This document shows positions 48,314-57,333 of a stretch of DNA of 64,000 nt, one piece after another. Location: the NCBI RefSeq assembly GCF_900169565.1, contig NZ_LT828648.1:2454501-2518500 (forward strand), given 5' to 3'. The stretch comes from Nitrospira japonica (GTDB lineage Bacteria; Nitrospirota; Nitrospiria; Nitrospirales; Nitrospiraceae). The position numbers were made by a program, and so were the translations under genes. Within the stretch, counting starts at the first letter, position 1, and each line of letters opens with the position of its first letter. The notes beneath the pieces were generated by a model. The model was given only the letters and a program-made list of their open reading frames with translations. It had not been told where the DNA came from and did no database searches.

Positions 48314-49747
48314 ATGGCACAGCTGATTCCTCTGGACTCATTCGGTCTCACCGAACGCGAGGTGTATGCGGCACTCGCCCGCGTCAAAGTGCGGGCAGTG
48401 GACTACGCCGATCTCTATTTCGAATCCTCCGTGACCGAGTCCGTTTCGATGGAAGAGTCCTTGGTCAAACGGGCCACCAAGAGTATTTCTCAAGGGGTCG
48501 GAGTGCGGGCCACCGCCGGGGAGAAGACGGGATTCGCCTATTCCGACGAGTTGCGCAAGCAGGATCTCGAGTTGGCGGCCGATACTGCCCGCTACATTGC
48601 CATGAGTCCCGCGGGGACCGACGCTCCGCCCGTTCCGGTGCATGCCAGGCCGCGCCACGATCTGTATCCGGTGCCGCAGACGGCGCTGGAAGTCGCGACG
48701 GGGGACCGGGTTGTGCTCCTGAATCAAATAGACGCGGAAGCCCGCAAGTACGACCCTCGTATCAAGAACGTCATGGCTTCCTTCAATACCGAATTCAAGA
48801 TCGTCATGGTGGCGACATCGGAAGGGACGATCATCGGAGACGTGCAGCCGTTGTCGCGTCTGCAAGTCACCTGTATTGCGGAAGAGAACGGCAACCGCCA
48901 GGTGGGATCCTTCGGGGGCGGAGGGCGCATCGGGTTCGAATTTTATCGGGAAGGCGACCGTCATCTTGCCTATGCCAGGGAAGCGGCCCGAACGGCGATT
49001 CTGAACCTCTCGGCGGTGGACGCGCCGGCGGGCGTGATGCCGGTGGTGCTAGGCGGAGGCTGGCCGGGTATTCTCCTGCACGAAGCCATCGGGCACGGCT
49101 TGGAAGCCGACTTCAATCGGAAGAAGACCTCGGCGTTTTCGAGCCTCCTGGGGAAGCGCGTCGCATCGGACGTGTGTACGATCGTGGACGACGGTACGCT
49201 GCCGGGTCGTCGAGGCTCGCTCAACATGGACGACGAAGGCACGCCGACCGGGCGGACCGTGTTGATCGAACGCGGCATCCTTCGCGGCTACATCACGGAC
49301 AAACTCAACGCACGGTTGATGGGGATTCCTGTGACCGGCAATGGCCGCCGGGAGAGCTATCAAAGCGTTGTCCTGCCGCGCATGACCAACACCTTCATGC
49401 TGGCTGGGCAATCTGAGCCCGAAGACATCATCAAATCGGTCAAGAAGGGACTCTATGCCGTGTCGTTCGGAGGCGGGCAGGTGGACATCACGAACGGGAA
49501 GTTCGTATTTTCCGCCAGCGAGGCCTATCTGATCGAGAACGGCAAAGTCACCAAGCCCGTCAAAGGCGCCACCTTGATCGGCAGCGGACCGGATATCCTG
49601 ACGAAGGTGTCCATGGCCGGTCACGACTTGAAGTTGGACGAAGGCATCGGGACGTGTGGAAAAGAAGGGCAGTCCGTTCCCGTCGGCGTCGGTCTGCCCA
49701 CGATTAAAATCGACGAGATCACCGTCGGTGGAACCCAGTCGGAATAG
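48314..49747 (+). CDS. tldD: Metalloprotease subunit TldD
   Basis: Catalytic subunit of the TldD/TldE (PmbA) heterodimer, a cytoplasmic zinc protease that unfolds and trims small peptides, including precursor peptides of modified natural products and CcdA-type antitoxins. 477 residues. Zinc motif HEAIGH starts at His256, inside LLHEAIGHGLEADFNR, and the C-terminal block EGIGTCGKEGQSVPVGVG is typical. The ATG at 48314 gives the usual N-terminus; the open frame to 48098 overlaps the uppS start region. The tldE gene starts 3 nt after the stop codon. Confidence 0.93.
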   Translation: MAQLIPLDSFGLTEREVYAALARVKVRAVDYADLYFESSVTESVSMEESLVKRATKSISQGVGVRATAGEKTGFAYSDELRKQDLELAADTARYIAMSPAGTDAPPVPVHARPRHDLYPVPQTALEVATGDRVVLLNQIDAEARKYDPRIKNVMASFNTEFKIVMVATSEGTIIGDVQPLSRLQVTCIAEENGNRQVGSFGGGGRIGFEFYREGDRHLAYAREAARTAILNLSAVDAPAGVMPVVLGGGWPGILLHEAIGHGLEADFNRKKTSAFSSLLGKRVASDVCTIVDDGTLPGRRGSLNMDDEGTPTGRTVLIERGILRGYITDKLNARLMGIPVTGNGRRESYQSVVLPRMTNTFMLAGQSEPEDIIKSVKKGLYAVSFGGGQVDITNGKFVFSASEAYLIENGKVTKPVKGATLIGSGPDILTKVSMAGHDLKLDEGIGTCGKEGQSVPVGVGLPTIKIDEITVGGTQSE

Positions 49748-49750
49748 CGA

Positions 49751-51118
49751 ATGAGCGGCGCCATTACTCCCACGGACGGTTATCGGCAACTCGCATCGGA
49801 CATCTTGGCCATGGCGAAGCGCGGCGGAGCCACGGAGGCCGACGTCGTTATCGTCGACGGTGAAAATCTGTCGGTGCAGGTTCGGCTTGCCGCAGTAGAC
49901 CGCCTGAGCAAGGCCAGGGAGAAACGCCTGGGCCTTCGCGTGTTCATGGGCAAACGCTCGGCCAGCACGTCGACCTCGGACTTTTCGAGCAACTCCCTCC
50001 ATCAGTTGGTCGAACAAACGTGCACGCTGGCTCGGGCGGTCGTGGAAGACCAGGTTTCGGGTTTGCCTGCCGCCGAGGAAATGGCCAAGGAGCAGCCGGA
50101 TCTCGATCTCCATGATACGACCAGGCTCGATACCGACCAGCAGATCGAGTTGGCGCGGCGGGCCGAATCCGCGGCGATGGCGGCCGATGCGCGGATTACT
50201 AATTCCGAAGGCGCCGATTTCGATTCTTCGTCCGGACGGATCGTCCTGGCGAACAGCCACGGGTTCGTCGGCGAATATCGTAGCTCCAGCTTCTCGCTGT
50301 CCGTCTCTCCCATCGCGGTCGATCCCGCGACCGGCGCGATGCAGCGTGACGCCTGGTACGGCGTCCAGCGGAAATTCACCAAGCTGGAATCGCCGGAAGC
50401 GATTGGAGCCGAAGCGGCGAAGCGCGCCGTTCGGCGGCTGGGGGCGAAAAAGGTGGGCACCAAGCGGGTGCCGGTCGTGTTTGATCAGGAAATGGCCGCC
50501 AGCCTCATGGGTAATCTCTGCGGCGCGGTGTCCGGCTACAGTCTCTACAAGGGCGCGTCGTTTCTGATCGGGCAACTCGGCAAGCCGTTGGCTCCGGACT
50601 ATGTCACGATCTACGACGATGGACGCATGGTCGGAGGACTCGGTTCCAGACCGTTCGACGGCGAGGGATTGGCGACGAGGAAAAACGCGGTCGTCGAAAG
50701 AGGCACGCTCACCAGTTACCTGCTCGATGCCTATTCGGGGAAAAAGCTGGGATTACCGTCGACCGGCAATGCGTCGCGCAGCGTGGGGGAAAGTCCGTCG
50801 GTCGGTCCCACGAACTTTTATCTGGCCCCGGGGAGCCGGAGTGCCGACGACATCATCGGCACGATCAAGGATGGGCTCTACGTCACGGAGTTGATCGGAT
50901 TCGGCATCAACATGGTTACGGGCGATTATTCCCGCGGGGCGAGCGGCTTCTGGATCGAGAACGGCGAACTCGCGTATCCGGTGGAGGAGATCACCATCGC
51001 GGGAAACCTCAAACAGATGTTTCGGGACATTGAGATGATCGGAAGCGATCTGATCTTCCGCGGCCGCATTGCCAGTCCGACCATCAAGATCTCCGAGATG
51101 ACCGTGGCGGGGAGTTAA
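49751..51118 (+). CDS. pmbA: TldE/PmbA subunit
   Basis: Partner subunit of TldD, 455 residues. It has the same fold but lacks the HEAxGH motif at the corresponding position (VPVVFDQEMAASLMGNLCGAV), as expected. Other family segments: GLRVFMGKRSASTSTSDFS, NSEGADFDSSSGRIVLANS, and the C-terminal VEEITIAGNLKQMF. The gene starts 3 nt after tldD, so the subunits are made from one transcript. No clear RiPP precursor or maturation gene is nearby; the small gene that follows (51173) is the only adjacent candidate partner, and it shows no precursor features. Confidence 0.93.
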   Translation: MSGAITPTDGYRQLASDILAMAKRGGATEADVVIVDGENLSVQVRLAAVDRLSKAREKRLGLRVFMGKRSASTSTSDFSSNSLHQLVEQTCTLARAVVEDQVSGLPAAEEMAKEQPDLDLHDTTRLDTDQQIELARRAESAAMAADARITNSEGADFDSSSGRIVLANSHGFVGEYRSSSFSLSVSPIAVDPATGAMQRDAWYGVQRKFTKLESPEAIGAEAAKRAVRRLGAKKVGTKRVPVVFDQEMAASLMGNLCGAVSGYSLYKGASFLIGQLGKPLAPDYVTIYDDGRMVGGLGSRPFDGEGLATRKNAVVERGTLTSYLLDAYSGKKLGLPSTGNASRSVGESPSVGPTNFYLAPGSRSADDIIGTIKDGLYVTELIGFGINMVTGDYSRGASGFWIENGELAYPVEEITIAGNLKQMFRDIEMIGSDLIFRGRIASPTIKISEMTVAGS

Positions 51119-51172
51119 CCGTCTCGACATTCTTCAACTGGATTTCAACGCGTTAAGGAGTTACCCAAGGCC

Positions 51173-51640
51173 ATGCCGCTCGATGCCGAACTCGGGAAAA
51201 AAATGCTGCAGTTGGTCACGTCGCGCTACGACGACCGACACTGGAGAAAGAAGATCGAAAAGACCTTGAGCCTGCCTCAGTCGGGCGTGAGCGACCCGAC
51301 TCAGCAGCAGATTTTCATGTATCTGAAAGTGGGCCTCAAGGCCTACAAGTCGCGTCGTGCCGATCCCGACTCCTGGATCATCGGCGGGTTTGCCACGAAG
51401 GAAGTCGTCGATCGTGCCAAGTTTCAGCCGCAGCTCGTCGATTCCACCGTCACCAAGGACGATGTCTCGTTTCTCGGCAGCGATCCGGGCCCGGAAGTGG
51501 ATGAGGCGTGGTGGGATGAAATGCTGGTCCAGTGGTTCGACGTACCGGAAGAAGAGAAGCCTGCCGAGGGTGAGGGTGAAGATCAGGCGGCCGAGTCGAC
51601 CTCAGCCGGAGTGCCGGAAGGAAAGTCGGCCAAGACATAA
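51173..51640 (+). CDS. Hypothetical acidic small protein
   Basis: 155 residues with an N-terminal helical part (MPLDAELGKKMLQLVTSRYDD) and a strongly acidic, low-complexity C-terminus (PEEEKPAEGEGEDQAAE). The central segment has several aromatic residues (WIIGGF, EAWWDEMLVQWF). Cytoplasmic, no known motif. AAGGAG lies about 12 nt before the ATG. It lies 54 nt after tldE and could be co-transcribed; a functional link with TldD/TldE is untested. Confidence 0.6.
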   Translation: MPLDAELGKKMLQLVTSRYDDRHWRKKIEKTLSLPQSGVSDPTQQQIFMYLKVGLKAYKSRRADPDSWIIGGFATKEVVDRAKFQPQLVDSTVTKDDVSFLGSDPGPEVDEAWWDEMLVQWFDVPEEEKPAEGEGEDQAAESTSAGVPEGKSAKT

Positions 51641-51986
51641 AGCACGTTCGATCAGGATTGCCGTCGTCGAAGACACCTGCTGGGCCACCCGACAAAGCCT
51701 CGCTCTCTCAAGCCCGTAAACTCGCCAAGCCTCGAACAGTACGGTCTTGACCGTTGCTACCTAAGAGCAACGGTCGTTCGCTCCAGCTTGTCGGGTCCCG
51801 GACCAACAGGTGAAGGACGACGACAATCCTGAACGAACGTTTGGCAGGAATCACTCCAATAGTGCTCTTGCAAGAAACTCAGAGCGTTAACGCACGGAAC
51901 GGCAGCAGCGGGCGTTTCTGAAAGAGAAGTTCGGCTAGATCGGGCGAGACGATTCAGTCTGCACACATTTCCAGTGCTTCGATCGG
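51641..51986. other. Convergent intergenic gap
   Basis: About 345 nt with no gene that I can support. The only clear structure is a 10-bp perfect hairpin at 51749-51775. No long open frame, tRNA-like sequence or repeat array is seen. Confidence 0.4.
51749..51775. repeat. Perfect 10-bp inverted repeat with 7-nt loop
   Basis: GACCGTTGCT, 7 nt, AGCAACGGTC. It forms a strong hairpin in the gap between two convergent transcription units, but no U-tract follows it on either strand. It could act as a bidirectional transcript end or RNA stabiliser, or it could be an isolated repeat element. Confidence 0.5.
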
Positions 51987-52635
51987 CTAGGCGAGCTTAC
52001 TCATGGCCCGAAACCAGCGCCGGAGGTTCTTTAGATTGGGGAATTTCGTTTTTCCGCTGAACAAATAGTTGCTCAGCACGCCGTAAAGGTCGTAGTCGAC
52101 GAAAAGCGGACGATCGCTGAGCAGAAATGATGATCGTCTCAGGATATGGTCGAGCGGGATCAGCAGCTCTGAGAATTTGACGCTGAGAGACCCTCGATGG
52201 CTGATCCATTCCTGGACACAGCCCCTTCCGAATTTCCGCTCTTTGTGACGGATGAGCATGACGCGTTCGACCATGGGGGCGTGTTGGGATAAGATGGCTG
52301 TCGTTTACTTTGAACCCTACCATCTCCAGGTCATTCTCAATATAGCGGGATAGGATGAGCTGAAGGCCTTCGAACTGTTCAGGGAATAGATTCAGTTTGT
52401 AGCGACCATCAATATATCGCGCGACCTCCTGCCCAAAATCCGTGACATCGCATACCGCTTCTTTTGCGTCCATGACGCAGGGGACGGTGTGGCCGCGTCC
52501 CTTTGTCGCGGTGATGATGAGATCCCGCTCGTGGTAGGCAATGTTGCGCATCCGAAATGGGATGCCGTTGTGTTCGAGGATATGCCGCACGGTGATACAA
52601 AAGGGTGACCAAGGAAATTGGACGAGCGTGAGCAT
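51987..52635 (-). pseudogene. Glutathione S-transferase-like gene, frameshifted
   Basis: The N-terminal part (TLVQFPWSPFCITVRHILEHNG, a GST thioredoxin-fold start with Cys as the active-site residue) is in one frame. The C-terminal GST helical part (ILRRSSFLLSDRPLFVDYDLYGVL) is in another. The frames meet near 52293, where a single extra base would account for the shift (the run reads CATCTTATCCC on the minus strand). A repaired product would be about 215 residues, a normal GST length. It may be a real pseudogene or a sequencing or assembly error. It lies 66 nt downstream of the uracil-DNA glycosylase gene, in the same direction. Confidence 0.66.
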
Positions 52636-52701
52636 GGGACTTTTATGACGGAAGCAAGCCCAAAACTTCAAGTGGCTCCGCTTGATCTGAAGAGAGAAGA
52701 C

Positions 52702-53346
52702 TCAGGACCCGAACAGATCCATCTGCGCCGGGTTGGGTGGTTCGATGGTGAGGGCTGGTGCGGTCGGCTCGGCTGATTCTGATGCGACCGGTTGCGTGTG
52801 CCGGTCAAGGAATTCCTTGAGCTTCTTGAAGTCGTCTCTCAAGGTTTCGAGCAGATTCCCTTGGTGCAGCGCGGCGGCGGGATGCAACAGCGGAAAGAGG
52901 ACGAAGTCCTTCATGTAGAAAGGCTGAGCCTTCACTTTCGTGATCCCGACCTTTCTTTCAAGAAGAGTCTGGGTCGCCCAGTTTCCAAGCGTACAGACCA
53001 GCTTCGGGCGGATCATCTGAATCTGCTGCATCAGAAACGGTTTGCAGGTCTCAACCTCATCCGGTTCCGGATCACGGTTATTCGGGGGACGGCACTTGAT
53101 CACGTTGGCGATGTAGATTTGGTCGCGTGACAGATTGGCGGATTGCAGGAGATCGTTCAGGAGTTTTCCCGCCGCGCCGACAAACGGCTCCCCCTTTTGA
53201 TCCTCGTTGAACCCCGGCGCTTCACCGACGAACATGATGCTGGCGTGCGGATTTCCAACGCCAAAGACAACTTGTGAGCGGCCGAGCTTTGCGAGCTTGC
53301 AGAGCTGGCAGTTGTGCAGGGACTTGGCGAGTTCTGGCAGTGTCAT
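52702..53346 (-). CDS. Family 4 uracil-DNA glycosylase (Fe-S)
   Basis: Removes uracil from DNA in base excision repair. 214 residues. The four cysteine ligands of the 4Fe-4S cluster are Cys13, Cys16, Cys85 and Cys101 (NCQLCK, IKCRPP, ETCKPF). Motif 1 is GEAPGFNEDQKGEPFVG and motif 2 FPLLHPAAAL with His155. The C-terminal 40 residues are Pro/Ala/Glu rich and end in a PNPAQMDLFGS-type tail that looks like a clamp-binding (PIP-like) motif, QMDLFGS. No close functional neighbours; the hopanoid genes follow upstream on the same strand. Confidence 0.93.
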   Translation of the reverse strand: MTLPELAKSLHNCQLCKLAKLGRSQVVFGVGNPHASIMFVGEAPGFNEDQKGEPFVGAAGKLLNDLLQSANLSRDQIYIANVIKCRPPNNRDPEPDEVETCKPFLMQQIQMIRPKLVCTLGNWATQTLLERKVGITKVKAQPFYMKDFVLFPLLHPAAALHQGNLLETLRDDFKKLKEFLDRHTQPVASESAEPTAPALTIEPPNPAQMDLFGS

Positions 53347-53401
53347 GCTTCTCAGCTGGAAAAGAAAAGCGATGGCATACTAGGAGGCGACAGGCGGATT
53401 G

Positions 53402-54718
53402 TCAATAAGCCGTGAGCGGCGTACCGGAAATGATCGAGGCGCAACGTTCCCCGCTGACGATCGCACTCTCCAGATTCGCCGGCCAGCCTGTATCGGTCCA
53501 ACTTCCCGCGACCAGCAGGTTGGCGATGGGGCTGGTTTGGATGGGGCGGCGCACTTTGGTTCCCGGCGCCAGCGACAAGACGGAATCAGCGTCCTCGTCA
53601 TTCCCGATCAGCGAGACCTCGGTGGACGGTCGGATCAGACCCGTGGCTTGAAGGAGTTGCGTGGCCTGTTCTCCCATATCCGCCTGCCGGCGCTGTCCAT
53701 CGGTCGTGATCAGAGTGAAGAGATTCTGTCCATCCTCCTTGGGGTGAACCTGTACGCGTTGAAACGGTCCTTCGCGCAACAGCATGAGTCGTGGCGCCTG
53801 CGTAACCTGTCGAGCGACAAGGCGCACGACGCCCCGCGGCACAGGAGTCAGCTCGCTGATCTGTTGGAAATAGGCGAAGCGCGTCAGCCACCGTTCAGGC
53901 AGGAGGGCGGTGAGGTGACGGTAGGAGACAGCGGATACATACCAGTCGGCTTCCAGGACCGTGCCGTCCCGGAGGCGAACCCCTGTGACGTGCTCCTGGC
54001 GATAGAGGAGTTGCATGGCCTGCGTCTCCGGGCGCACGTCTGCTCCGGACCGGCGCAGACGGTCGAGGATCGGCTCGACGAAAAAGACGTTAGGCGAGCG
54101 GAGCGGGATCATGATTCGGCTATCGGAGGATCGCCGCAGAAAAACCGGAGCCAGGGCGCCGGCCAGCGCATCGGCGGACAGCATCCGCAGCCCGTTGCCG
54201 GTGAGCCATTGAGCGAGCGGGTTCCAAATGGCTTGTTGAAGCGAGACATCGTGTCCGAGGGACGTCAGCCATTCCTGCGCGGTCCGGTATTCGAGGTCTG
54301 TTCCCAGTTCGGACGACCCCTCCCAGAGTTCCTCCAGCCATGAGAGCAGTCGCCAGCGTGCGGACCAGGAGAGTCCCGCAAAGCGGCCGATGGTGAACAG
54401 GCTGTGCAGCGGAGTGGGAAACCGGCTGTGCGGATATCGGACGATACGTTCGTCGGGCAGCCGGAATTCGAGACCGGTTTGCTGAAACTCCGGTGATCTG
54501 GGGGGGAATTCCAGCGCCGTCAACAGCCGCCACGTAGCGTGGTGGCATCCGAGGAGAGTCGGCGGCGGTTGTCGCTCGTCGCCGAATCCGCCGCCCAGGC
54601 TCGCGGCCCGGTCGAGCAACGTGACGCGCAAACCCCTTTGGACGAGAGCGTACGCGGCTGAGAGCCCGGCCGGTCCGCCGCCGAGGACGAGAACGGTCTG
54701 AGCGCCCGGACCGGTCAC
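53402..54718 (-). CDS. hpnE: Squalene-associated FAD-dependent desaturase HpnE
   Basis: Catalyses the last step of HpnCDE-type squalene formation from hydroxysqualene. 438 residues. N-terminal FAD-binding fold: VLVLGGGPAGLSAAYALVQRG, then DRAASLGGGFG; C-terminal FAD motif LLVAGSWTDTGWPANLESAIVSGERCA. The GTG start overlaps the hpnD stop codon by 4 nt (GTGA), so translation is coupled. hpnE, hpnD and the BtuF-like gene form one chain of overlaps. HpnC, the middle enzyme, is not encoded next to it. Confidence 0.88.
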   Translation of the reverse strand: MTGPGAQTVLVLGGGPAGLSAAYALVQRGLRVTLLDRAASLGGGFGDERQPPPTLLGCHHATWRLLTALEFPPRSPEFQQTGLEFRLPDERIVRYPHSRFPTPLHSLFTIGRFAGLSWSARWRLLSWLEELWEGSSELGTDLEYRTAQEWLTSLGHDVSLQQAIWNPLAQWLTGNGLRMLSADALAGALAPVFLRRSSDSRIMIPLRSPNVFFVEPILDRLRRSGADVRPETQAMQLLYRQEHVTGVRLRDGTVLEADWYVSAVSYRHLTALLPERWLTRFAYFQQISELTPVPRGVVRLVARQVTQAPRLMLLREGPFQRVQVHPKEDGQNLFTLITTDGQRRQADMGEQATQLLQATGLIRPSTEVSLIGNDEDADSVLSLAPGTKVRRPIQTSPIANLLVAGSWTDTGWPANLESAIVSGERCASIISGTPLTAY

Positions 54719-55581
54719 GAGAATCGGCTTCGGAGCCAGACGCCGGCGGCCAACCGGAGGCGCTCCGAGGTGGTGAGTTTCACCCGGGGGCCGAAAACGA
54801 CGTGGTCCGCGCGCTCGATGCGGAGGAGGATCTCGGAGTATACGGCGCGCATGATTTCCGCGACGGTCAACGCGCGGCGATCCGAAGACGGCAAGCTGTC
54901 CAGCGACGCCCGGGCCTTCGCGTAATAGGCGCGCGCGCGGCCCACTTCAAAGTCAACGAGGTCGCGGAGTTTCTGGGCGGGCTTGCGTTCCAGGATGTCG
55001 GATTCCGTCAAGCCGAAACGGGCGAGATCTTCCTGTGGGAGGTAAATCCGGCCTTGTTCCGCGTCCGTGCCCAGATCACGCAGGATGTTGGTGAGTTGAA
55101 ATGCCATGCCGAGATCGACCGCATAGTCCTGGGCATGGGGCGAAGTCGGCCCGAATACGTGCAGACAGATCAAGCCGACCACCGACGCGACCCGATAACA
55201 ATAAAGGGATAGCTCGTCAAACGTGGCATAGCGCGACGCGCTAAGATCCATTTCGACGCCCTTGATGAGTTCTTCGAAATACGCCTTGGGAATCGACAAC
55301 TCCCTCACATGGTGCGCGAGGCTGATCATCAGCGGCCAGATCGGAGTGCCCTCGTAGGCGGCGTCGAGTTCGGACCGCCAGCGCCGCAGTTCTTCCTTGG
55401 GATCGCTGCCGGCCGGAGGTTCGTCGACCGCGCTGTCGACTCCTTTGCAGAACGCGTAAATCGTATACATCGCGTTGCGCCGGGCCTTGGGGAGGAAGAG
55501 GAAGGAGTAATAGAAGTTGCTCCCGCTTTTCTTCGTCAGCTCGGTGCAGTAGGCCTGAGCGTCTTTGACGGTCATCGTCAT
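54715..55581 (-). CDS. hpnD: Presqualene diphosphate synthase HpnD
   Basis: Condenses two farnesyl-PP to presqualene-PP, feeding hopanoid or squalene synthesis. 288 residues. Substrate-binding aspartate motifs: GVDSAVDEP (first DxxxD) and LRDLGTDAEQGRIYLP (second DxxxD). The first motif lacks the second Asp of the usual DDxxDE, which is a mild variation. The ATG at 55581 overlaps the stop of the BtuF-like gene (ATGA), which fixes the start and shows coupling; a longer open frame to 55887 is out of register with that. Confidence 0.88.
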   Translation of the reverse strand: MTMTVKDAQAYCTELTKKSGSNFYYSFLFLPKARRNAMYTIYAFCKGVDSAVDEPPAGSDPKEELRRWRSELDAAYEGTPIWPLMISLAHHVRELSIPKAYFEELIKGVEMDLSASRYATFDELSLYCYRVASVVGLICLHVFGPTSPHAQDYAVDLGMAFQLTNILRDLGTDAEQGRIYLPQEDLARFGLTESDILERKPAQKLRDLVDFEVGRARAYYAKARASLDSLPSSDRRALTVAEIMRAVYSEILLRIERADHVVFGPRVKLTTSERLRLAAGVWLRSRFS

Positions 55582-56513
55582 AAGGGTGAGGCCAATAGCG
55601 GGGAGGAGCAGGGTACGGCTCGAGCTGCCGTATCGTCCAGCTTCCCGGCGGACCCGGTCGCGAATATGGACGCGAGCAATTCTACTCCGTCCACCAGACG
55701 TGGACCGGGGCGGCTGAAATAGGACGCCGCATCCACGACGAAGGTCAGCGGCCAGGAGGCGATCGCGGAGGACCATCGACGGTCCGTGTGCTGCAAGGCG
55801 GCGAGTTCGCGCCATGCCCGGTCGACCGAAAAACCGCAGGGCATCAGGATCACGATGTCCGGTCGGGCCGACTCGACCTGCTCCCATGTCACCGGCCTGG
55901 ACGGATGATGGGCTAGACCAAGCGCGTCCGAACCTCCGGCCAGTTCCACCATTTCAGGAACCCAGTGGCCTCCTGCATATAATGGAGACAGCCATTCCAA
56001 GCATGCGACCCGGGGTCTCTTGGACCGGTGACCGTGTTGGACGGACGCAAGACGCGTACGGAGCGATGCGGCAAGCACTTTACCCTCCGATGGCCGATCG
56101 ATGGCCGCTCCGATCCGCTCGACGTCCGAGATGACGTCAGCGAGCGTCGTTGGATTCAGCGTGAGCCACGTGGGATGGATGGGCAGAGCGGCGACGGCCC
56201 GAGTCAGTTGATCGGGCGTGATCGCGCAGACATGACACAGATCCTGAGTCAGGATGACGTCCGGCTTGGAAGTGGCGAATGCTCGTTCGTTCAGGCGATA
56301 CAGAGGCCGTCCCGAGGACACCAACGCTCTGACCTCCCGGTCGATGGCCGCGCTGTCCGTCGTGGTGGCCTCGATGCAAGGTTCGACCAATACGGGGGCA
56401 TGACGGACGGAGAGGGGGAAGTCGCATTCGTGACTGATGCCGACCAGTCTGGATGCCTGGCCGAGCGCGGCGACGACTTCGGTCGCTCCTGGGACTAGCG
56501 AACAGATTCTCAT
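55578..56513 (-). CDS. Cobalamin-binding (BtuF-like) protein without signal peptide
   Basis: 311 residues of the periplasmic-binding-like type III fold: ICSLVPGATEVVAALGQASRLVGISHECD, then ILTQDLCHVCAI and PDIVILMPCGF. This is close to BtuF, which hands vitamin B12 to the BtuCD ABC transporter. It starts directly at the fold (MRICSLVPG) and has no signal peptide, so a cytoplasmic role is expected, as in other such standalone proteins. It overlaps hpnD by 4 nt and follows the HAD gene by 13 nt. A B12-dependent ribonucleotide reductase is encoded 1.7 kb upstream, which makes a B12 link attractive but not proven. Confidence 0.8.
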   Translation of the reverse strand: MRICSLVPGATEVVAALGQASRLVGISHECDFPLSVRHAPVLVEPCIEATTTDSAAIDREVRALVSSGRPLYRLNERAFATSKPDVILTQDLCHVCAITPDQLTRAVAALPIHPTWLTLNPTTLADVISDVERIGAAIDRPSEGKVLAASLRTRLASVQHGHRSKRPRVACLEWLSPLYAGGHWVPEMVELAGGSDALGLAHHPSRPVTWEQVESARPDIVILMPCGFSVDRAWRELAALQHTDRRWSSAIASWPLTFVVDAASYFSRPGPRLVDGVELLASIFATGSAGKLDDTAARAVPCSSPLLASPL

Positions 56514-56526
56514 GCGGCAGCCGTAC

Positions 56527-57219
56527 TCATCGTGAGGGCCACAAACGGGCGTGAAGCTCCGATAGGTTCACCTGTTTGAGATTCGAGGTCATGGCATCGG
56601 CTTCGTGCAAATCTTGAAAGCTATGCGTATTCGCGACGGCCAGGACCTTCATGCCCGCAGCCTTGGCACCGCGGATTCCCGGCAGGGAATCTTCAATCAC
56701 CAAACAGGAATTTGGTGTCAACGCGGGGTCGCGTAGCCGGCGCAGGGCTTCCATTGCCAACAGAAACGGCTGCGGATCCGGTTTGCCTCTGGTCACGTCC
56801 TCCGCGCTGGTGACGTGGCTGAACTCCTTTCGAAGTCCCGCCTGCTCCAGAATGTATTCGATCTCGTGACGAAGCGCACCCGACGCGATCGCCAACGGAT
56901 GGCGCCCTGCGGCTTCCCGGACGAGTTCGGCGACTCCTGGGAAGATGACGGAGTGGTCCTTGACGGATTCCAAGTAGGCCGCCGCCTTTCGCTCCATGAG
57001 TTGTCTGAGCGTCGTGGGGTCGATCGGCCGTGCGTGAGCCGTCAATGCGGCGAGAAAACAGCCTCGGTCGTCGTAGCCCAAGTAATTGGCGAAATAGTCG
57101 GATTCGGTCAGGTCGATGCCGATCTCGCGGAGGGTCTTCTGCAAACCGGCAAAGTGCAGAGGCTCGGTATCGGCGATCACGCCGTCGAAATCGAAAATGA
57201 GGGCACGAAGCTGAGTCAT
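56527..57219 (-). CDS. HAD-superfamily phosphatase (beta-phosphoglucomutase/Gph-like)
   Basis: 230 residues. HAD motif I DFDGVIADTEPLHF with the nucleophile Asp10 and general acid Asp12, motif II IASGA, motif III GKPDPQPF and motif IV VIEDSLPGIRGAKAAGM. The helical cap domain is of the type seen in beta-phosphoglucomutase and phosphoglycolate phosphatase. The substrate cannot be set from sequence. The ATG at 57219 is chosen over an in-frame TTG at 57225. It leads the HAD-btuF-like-hpnD-hpnE run. Confidence 0.85.
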   Translation of the reverse strand: MTQLRALIFDFDGVIADTEPLHFAGLQKTLREIGIDLTESDYFANYLGYDDRGCFLAALTAHARPIDPTTLRQLMERKAAAYLESVKDHSVIFPGVAELVREAAGRHPLAIASGALRHEIEYILEQAGLRKEFSHVTSAEDVTRGKPDPQPFLLAMEALRRLRDPALTPNSCLVIEDSLPGIRGAKAAGMKVLAVANTHSFQDLHEADAMTSNLKQVNLSELHARLWPSR

Positions 57220-57333
57220 GAACAAGGCCGTACTGCCGGAAGCGCGGGGTTGACGCGGGGGATTATAGCATAGCGCGGTCGGAAAGAAGGTCGTGCCTTC
57301 TGCCGGATCCTTGGCCCAACGGCGTGAAACCTT

